From positions 165,763,001 through 165,827,000 of the forward strand of contig CM060833.1 in the NCBI GenBank assembly GCA_030762175.1: 64,000 nt of DNA, written 5' to 3'. Source of the DNA: Metallyticus violacea. Lineage: Eukaryota; Arthropoda; Insecta; Mantodea; Metallyticidae. Shown here piece after piece: positions 59,680 to 64,000 of this stretch (positions within the stretch are counted from its first letter, which is position 1; every line of letters starts with the position of its first letter). A model generated the notes under the pieces. That model did not search any database, was not told the origin of the DNA, and was given only the letters and a program-made list of their open reading frames with translations. Both the position numbers and the translations under genes were made by a program.

Positions 59680-60321
59680 AGCATACACTGTCTCTATTTT
59701 TCTTATATTCTGTCGTTTGGAATTCCTAATGATAAGATCAATTTGCACATTCAACGTATCAACAAAACGCTTTGAAGAACCCTCCATTTTGAGTTATGAT
59801 TGTCGATGGTCCATGCTTTTGTTGTTATCAATAGCTCCCCACCGCCTCTAGCAAAAGTGGTCATTGATGCGTGTTCTGAATTATGTAGTGGAGGTATAGA
59901 GTTGGCTATACTGACCACAAGACAAATAAATGCACGTCGCATGACAAAACTATTTGATAATTTTTTTCCATAAGTTTACTCCGTAATCCGACTGTGATTG
60001 GTCAACATTCAAAATTTTGTTTCGTTTCATTGGCCGATTTTAAGATATCGTCATATGACTGAAAAAGTTTTCTTAAAACATATTACTTTCTCGGTCATTG
60101 TTAAACACCAGCTTTTTATGTTTAACAAACTTGACATTTGCAAGCATATAGTGCTTATAAAAAACACTTTTTCAAAAACTAGTTTTACAGTAGGACTGGG
60201 TACTCTCTCTTTGATTCCCTGCAATATTAAGCCGCTAAATGAGTTCAAAACGTGTATAAAATGTGATATAAAAATGCAACAGCACATAGGAAGAAGTACA
60301 CCAGCTGGTGAACGAACTTAC
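59271..60321. repeat. Intron with (GA)n microsatellite
   Basis: A long (GA)n run lies at 59628-59674. Open frames crossing it on both strands are low-complexity artefacts. Confidence 0.8.
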
Positions 60322-60636
60322 CTCATCCTGGAGTTGAGTGTCGGCTCCTAGACTGACCAAGAGGTTGTAATAGTGGCCGTTGTCGTCCAAGGTAGTGGCA
60401 TAGTGCAGTGGGGTGCGGAAAGCTGCCGAGTCCTGTGCCGACATGGTCTCCGGAAACCTGCCCGCTAGGTACCGCACTATGGGAGTGTGCCCGAACAAGA
60501 CGGCCAAGTGCAGCGGGGTGGCCCCTAGTGGAGTTGCTGAATCCTTGGAGACGGCGAATTTGCGGCGATCTAATGCACCCTGTAGATCTCGCAACCGGCC
60601 TTCCCGGGCGGCCTCGTGGACTGCCCGAATCTTGGC
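60322..60636 (-). CDS. Exon 2: ankyrin repeats (105 residues)
   Basis: Acceptor TTGCAG abuts 60636 and donor GTAAGT follows 60322; both ends are phase 0. The 105 residues hold clear ankyrin repeats: helix 1 around VHEAAREGRLRDLQGAL, then GATPLHLAVLFGHTPIVRYL, then RTPLHYATTLDDNGHYYNLL followed by SLGADTQLQDE. The TPLH signatures are the typical start of an ankyrin helix and the GAD turn is typical of the loop. Ankyrin repeats bind other proteins and have no enzymatic activity. The FPET motif and the RTPLHYA repeat match the exons at 7.3-7.7 kb closely, so this is a duplicated module. The exon is more GC-rich than its surroundings, as the kinase-like exon is too. Confidence 0.92.
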
Positions 60637-61767
60637 CTGCAACAGCACATTGAAGGACACCAGTGACATAACTGATGACGCTGTAATGGTAGGGAGGCTC
60701 TAAATGTGAAATACAAACATGGTGTTTGTTATAAAAATATAAACAAAATATAACATATAGGTATCTATTACTTTATGACTTGATGAATGAGGAGAATATA
60801 GGGGGAAAGAATAATAACATCTTGAATTTAAATCTTATTCCTAAAGGGCCCTCGAATCTCTTAAATCTCTCAAACCTTCTTGTAAGGATCAGGAGAACAG
60901 GGTGTATGGGGAAGCGGGTATGCAAGATTGCCTTTAAACAACTATTTCCATATCAATGAACAAGCTTCCTTTTCACTTAATGTAGACGCCACTGGTGATA
61001 TTTTGAAAAACGATCATTTGAATGTAGTGGTGTGTAAAAATATTAACATTTTTAAGTAAAAGAGTTTAGGAATATTTTTGATATAACTGGTAACGGTATA
61101 TGCATTTTTTGATAAATATGTTATCAGGATTTTAGAAATTAATAACATTTAGCTAGAGAGATGCATATTGGAGCGGCAAATGTGCAAGTTTGCAGGCTTG
61201 TACGTATAAATAATCATGACTTCCATTGTGCCGCTCGCAAGTTGGTACTCCATGACTCTGTAGTGAATTGTATAAAGTTTGTGAAAAGCTGGAGAAAAGT
61301 TCATGTATAATACAGTAAACGACGAACAGAATGTAATAACCGTAATGAGAATAAGTGAGAGGTCTATAGAGTCCGCCATTTGAGTATAAACTTACAGGCC
61401 CCAGTAATTCTCGCTTTGAGTTGTAGAAGTTTCACTTATTGCCAACTTGAGGGAGCCAACACCGCAAAGAAACGTTAACAATCAACTTAAAACTTTATTT
61501 TTTAACCGGATTATAAAACTTGTGAAGCTTTGCACATGCGTTGAGGATTTATTGAATTATGCTCTGGAATATCTAATAAGTTTGTATAAGTAAAAATAAT
61601 TACAGTAGTTATGGTGTACTTTTATTAAATTATCTCATAAGAAATGTGTGTTTTGTAAGATTTTAATTCTTTATTTTGTTTGTCAGTGTATTTACAAGAT
61701 TGCATGGTTATTATTGCGTATTTTGTGAGCATGTGTCAATTGTCAGTTGTTAATACACAATCATAAA
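60637..61767. other. Intron, no gene seen
   Basis: No recognised features. Confidence 0.55.
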
Positions 61768-62411
61768 ATGGAGGTAACAAACTTTGAGGTTAGATATCTT
61801 ATAAAGCCCTACAAGAAACAAGATCACAAAGCTATTGTCGCGGCATATGAAGTGGATGGTGAAAGTGGTGTTAGTGTGTGAACACAACGATGATTCCAGC
61901 ATTTCAATGGTGGAGAAGAAAACACTAAAGATGCACCATATCCTGGAAGATCTGAGGTATGAAATATTGAAAAGACACGCAGAGTTTTAGAATAAAATCT
62001 GGAAAAAATAAGTACTTGTAGGCTGTTAGAAGCGCTAGGTGCATCACCACATCAAGATACTTATAAATGATACAGAGGCTATAGATCTGTAGTTCGTGAA
62101 TTGATACTTGAACAGGTTCAGCGCAAAGAGGATATATATTGTCTGCTTATCGCAGATCCCATGGATGGCAGATTTGTCATGTGTGATGAAAAATGTATTT
62201 TACCCGAACTCTGACACCTCGAGACAATAGCCAAAGTCATCGCTAAACAAAATGTGTTCGGTTCCAAAGTAGTTATGTGTCTGGTAAACACTTGAAGGTG
62301 TTATTCACTGGGCGTTTGTTCCAAACGAACATGCAGTCATTGTGAATATTTATTCTCAACAACAAGAACGAATTAGCAGTGAGATTGGGGTTTCACTTTA
62401 TAATGACAATG
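61768..62411 (+). mobile_element. Old mariner transposase, N-terminal part, interrupted
   Basis: Plus-strand pieces: VEVTNFEVRYLIKPYKKQDH (N-terminal helix-turn-helix), RRVLE and LLEALGASPHQDTYK (second DNA-binding part), VQRKEDIYCLLIAD, then VMCDEKCIL where active mariners have a conserved D-E-x-W. The coding remnant breaks off at YNDN, the start of the second catalytic box, and resumes at 63529. Many stops. Confidence 0.72.
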
Positions 62412-63528
62412 TAGTGGGATTGGGGTTCGCTAGTATTTTATATAGTGAAATGTTGTGTGCCATATGTAGTGTTATTTTGACATGAGAGTTGGTACCGCGT
62501 TGTAATGTCTATATGACGTGGTAATTGGCAAGAATAGGAATTACCTCTCGATTTGTTAAATTAAGTTAGCCCGACGATGAGAGTAATGTCCAGTGTCGTA
62601 ACTCCTTTTCCACTCCACCTTCAGAAACAACTGCGTCGTCTTCCTGGTTCTCGGTGAATTCTGTTGTAGTTTGTTAGCTGAACACTTTCAGATTTATTAT
62701 CTGAGGTGAAAGGATTGAAGAATGAAACTAATTATAAATCACATCGGTTGCTGAGTAATGTGTGAGGTTTATTGTTGTCCTCGAAAAGTACAATTCTAGG
62801 AATGAGAGATTGTTGTAATGTTGCAATATGTAGAGAGAATCACCTGACAGGTATGTTTATGTATGTGTCTCTCCTCCAGCAAAACTGATGATTACGACGA
62901 TGTTTCTAAGTCTGTTGAAGAGTGTAACAATATTTAATTTTAGTTTAACTTTACGACTCTCGTGCGTTTATTCCCTAATACTTTCACGCAGTTTCAAGAC
63001 ATTCATATTTCCAAATAATTATACTCGCGTTCTAATTCAAGTGAGGTAATTATGTATGCGAACTGAGCTCGAACTCGCGTCTTCTTATAATAGAACATAG
63101 ATTTCTTGTTACGGATTACGCGAACTGCTTTCCTTGGGAGGTTTGACTGAGTGTGTAAGATTCGTTAATTTTGCAATGATGTTTCGTTCCAAACAGCAAT
63201 AATGATGTTGTTAGGCGCTTGTCATTTGTCAGTTTTCTTAATTTTATGTTGCTGCTATCTCTGATTGGTCTATTCATAATTTTTAGGGTTATGTATGGTC
63301 CTGAAATAAATCGTTACGTTTAAATGTGTATGTACGCCAACAAACAAGTTTTAAATACACATTGTAGGAACGCGTATAAACATATATGAAAATAAGCCTA
63401 TGAATCCAATATAGTTAAAATGAATATTAATTATGGGCTCCTGCGGTTTGAATCGTGGATTTTACGCTTCAAGTTCATGTAGAATTAAGATAGCATTAGT
63501 TAATTTTAATAGGCTTCTCTTGCAGCAG
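62412..63528. mobile_element. ~1.1-kb unidentified insertion inside the mariner
   Basis: GACAATG (62405-62411) precedes and GACTATG (63529-63535) follows this segment, at exactly the point where the mariner reading is broken. This fits an insertion with a ~7-base target duplication, one base diverged. No coding sequence and no obvious inverted ends; the family is unknown. Confidence 0.55.
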
Positions 63529-63720
63529 GACTATGCGAGACAGCATACCACTCAAAAACCATGAAAAAAATCCAGGAATTGAAAGGAATGAAACCCAGCA
63601 TATAGCTCTGATCTTGCGCCTTCACATTGCCATCTGTTTCGATTCATGGCCCTTTTCTTGCGTAGAAAACATTTAGAAAACATTGAAGGTGCGGAAGTGG
63701 ATATTGTTTACATCAGAATC
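63529..63720 (+). mobile_element. Old mariner transposase, C-terminal part
   Basis: Continuation of the remnant at 61768-62411: QDYARQHT (HDNAxxHT box with Asp kept), NPAYSSDLAPSHCHLFRFMA (the family's PYSPDLAPSD box with the last Asp changed to His) and RRKHLENIEGAEVDIVYI. Lies just below exon 1. Confidence 0.75.
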
Positions 63721-63872
63721 CAGAAACTGATACCCTGGTGAGGTGGCTCAAGGCTATAGAATCTGACGGCCTTTACTTTGAGGGTAGGTTTAATTCTCGT
63801 CAGAAAACATCTGAAATACAGTTTTGCTTAAAAGCCGACATTACTCGTGATGGAGATGTACAGGATACTAAC

Positions 63873-64000
63873 CATGTATGCAGGCACGTTGTTAAGGAAG
63901 CTCTGGAGCTCGGGATCCGAGGAAGTGACCCCGATGAGCCTGTCGCCCTGACCATCCAGCACTAGGTTGGCGAGCTGCTCCATGTCGCCCTCTTCCACAA
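63873..64000 (-). CDS. Exon 1 of the model (partial): start of first ankyrin module
   Basis: The minus strand reads open from the window edge to a GTTAGT donor at 63867-63872. The peptide contains EEGDMEQLANLVL, then DRLIGVTSSDPELQSF, and ends NNVPAYM. This is helical ankyrin-type sequence (two amphipathic helices and a loop). The exon ends in phase 0 and joins AKIRAVHEAARE of the next exon, giving a smooth continuation. The 5' side is cut by the window. The same helix pattern and the same intron position recur at the end of the 11875-12026 exon (ending QQIPSFE), which supports a real exon and a duplicated module. The overlapping plus-strand reading frame here has no family resemblance and is treated as a shadow. 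Confidence 0.75.

Larger units (their letters stand above)
5705..64000 (-). other. Gene model: ankyrin / phosphagen-kinase-like / Dpy-30 / ankyrin protein (5' end outside window)
   Basis: Thirteen exons on the minus strand can be joined into a protein of roughly 1,030 residues within the window; the N-terminus lies beyond base 64000. Domain order is ankyrin module, degenerate phosphagen kinase, Dpy-30 motif, ankyrin module. Reading phases agree at every junction except that between the 28.7-kb and 25.6-kb exons, where an exon is missing or a donor is misplaced. The kinase-like exon can end in a stop (33678-33680) or splice at the GTAATT that overlaps it. If it stops, the 28.7-kb exon would start a second gene at an ATG at 28815-28817 with an in-frame TAA two codons upstream. 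I favour one gene, because the two ankyrin modules are copies of each other and a good acceptor at 28786-28787 keeps phase, but transcripts are needed. Introns hold nearly all the mobile elements listed here. I do not know a name for the gene. Confidence 0.7.

Noticed and set aside
59501..59851. 116-codon frame with a long RE repeat, and its antisense Leu-Ser repeat
   Set aside because: Produced by the (GA)n microsatellite at 59628-59674.
1..64000. CRISPR arrays, bacterial operons or a prophage
   Set aside because: No regularly spaced repeats of that type and no dense coding; spliced exons and SINEs show an animal nuclear genome.

Overview
The window looks like a stretch of nuclear chromosome from an animal, most likely an insect with a large, repeat-rich genome. 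The evidence is AT-rich DNA, small spliced exons separated by introns of up to about 22 kb, mariner/Tc1, hAT-like and LINE remnants, and about twenty copies of two tRNA-derived SINE families. No bacterial features (operons, Shine-Dalgarno sites, CRISPR) are present. The genus cannot be named from sequence alone.

The only host gene I can support is on the minus strand and runs across the whole window, from the right edge (where its 5' part is cut off) down to a stop codon at 5705-5707. Thirteen exons are placed, almost all with good GT-AG (one GC-AG) boundaries and matching phases: 63873-64000 (partial), 60322-60636, 56719-56836, 33682-34990, 28672-28785, 25590-25679, 22407-22537, 20686-20832, 18092-18296, 11875-12026, 7492-7707, 7314-7415 and 5705-5788. 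They give about 3.1 kb of coding sequence. In protein order they encode an ankyrin-repeat module, a full-length but catalytically dead phosphagen (arginine/creatine) kinase-like domain, a Dpy-30 motif, and a second ankyrin module. The two ankyrin modules look like copies of each other and share two intron positions. It may be one protein or two tandem neighbouring genes; the uncertain joint lies between the kinase-like exon (33.7 kb) and the exon at 28.7 kb. Both models are described in the entries. Dpy-30 motifs and phosphagen kinases both occur in cilia and flagella of other organisms, so a scaffold role there is a guess worth testing, not a conclusion.

Everything else is intron or intergenic DNA filled with mobile elements. 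Left part (0-12 kb): a palindromic MITE-like element and a diverged relative, old mariner remnants, one near-complete mariner, and a SINE pile-up at 10.3-11.6 kb. 12.5-16.5 kb: a large inverted-repeat structure whose arms are made of degenerate tandem subrepeats, next to an unrecognised broken ORF. 18-20 kb: a Tc1-like element with clear terminal inverted repeats. 26-32.7 kb: two decayed transposase fragments, a decayed hAT-like transposase split by a SINE, and a second palindromic element also split by a SINE. 37-51 kb: SINEs, two more mariner copies and a LINE remnant. 58-64 kb: SINEs and an old mariner broken by a 1.1-kb insertion.
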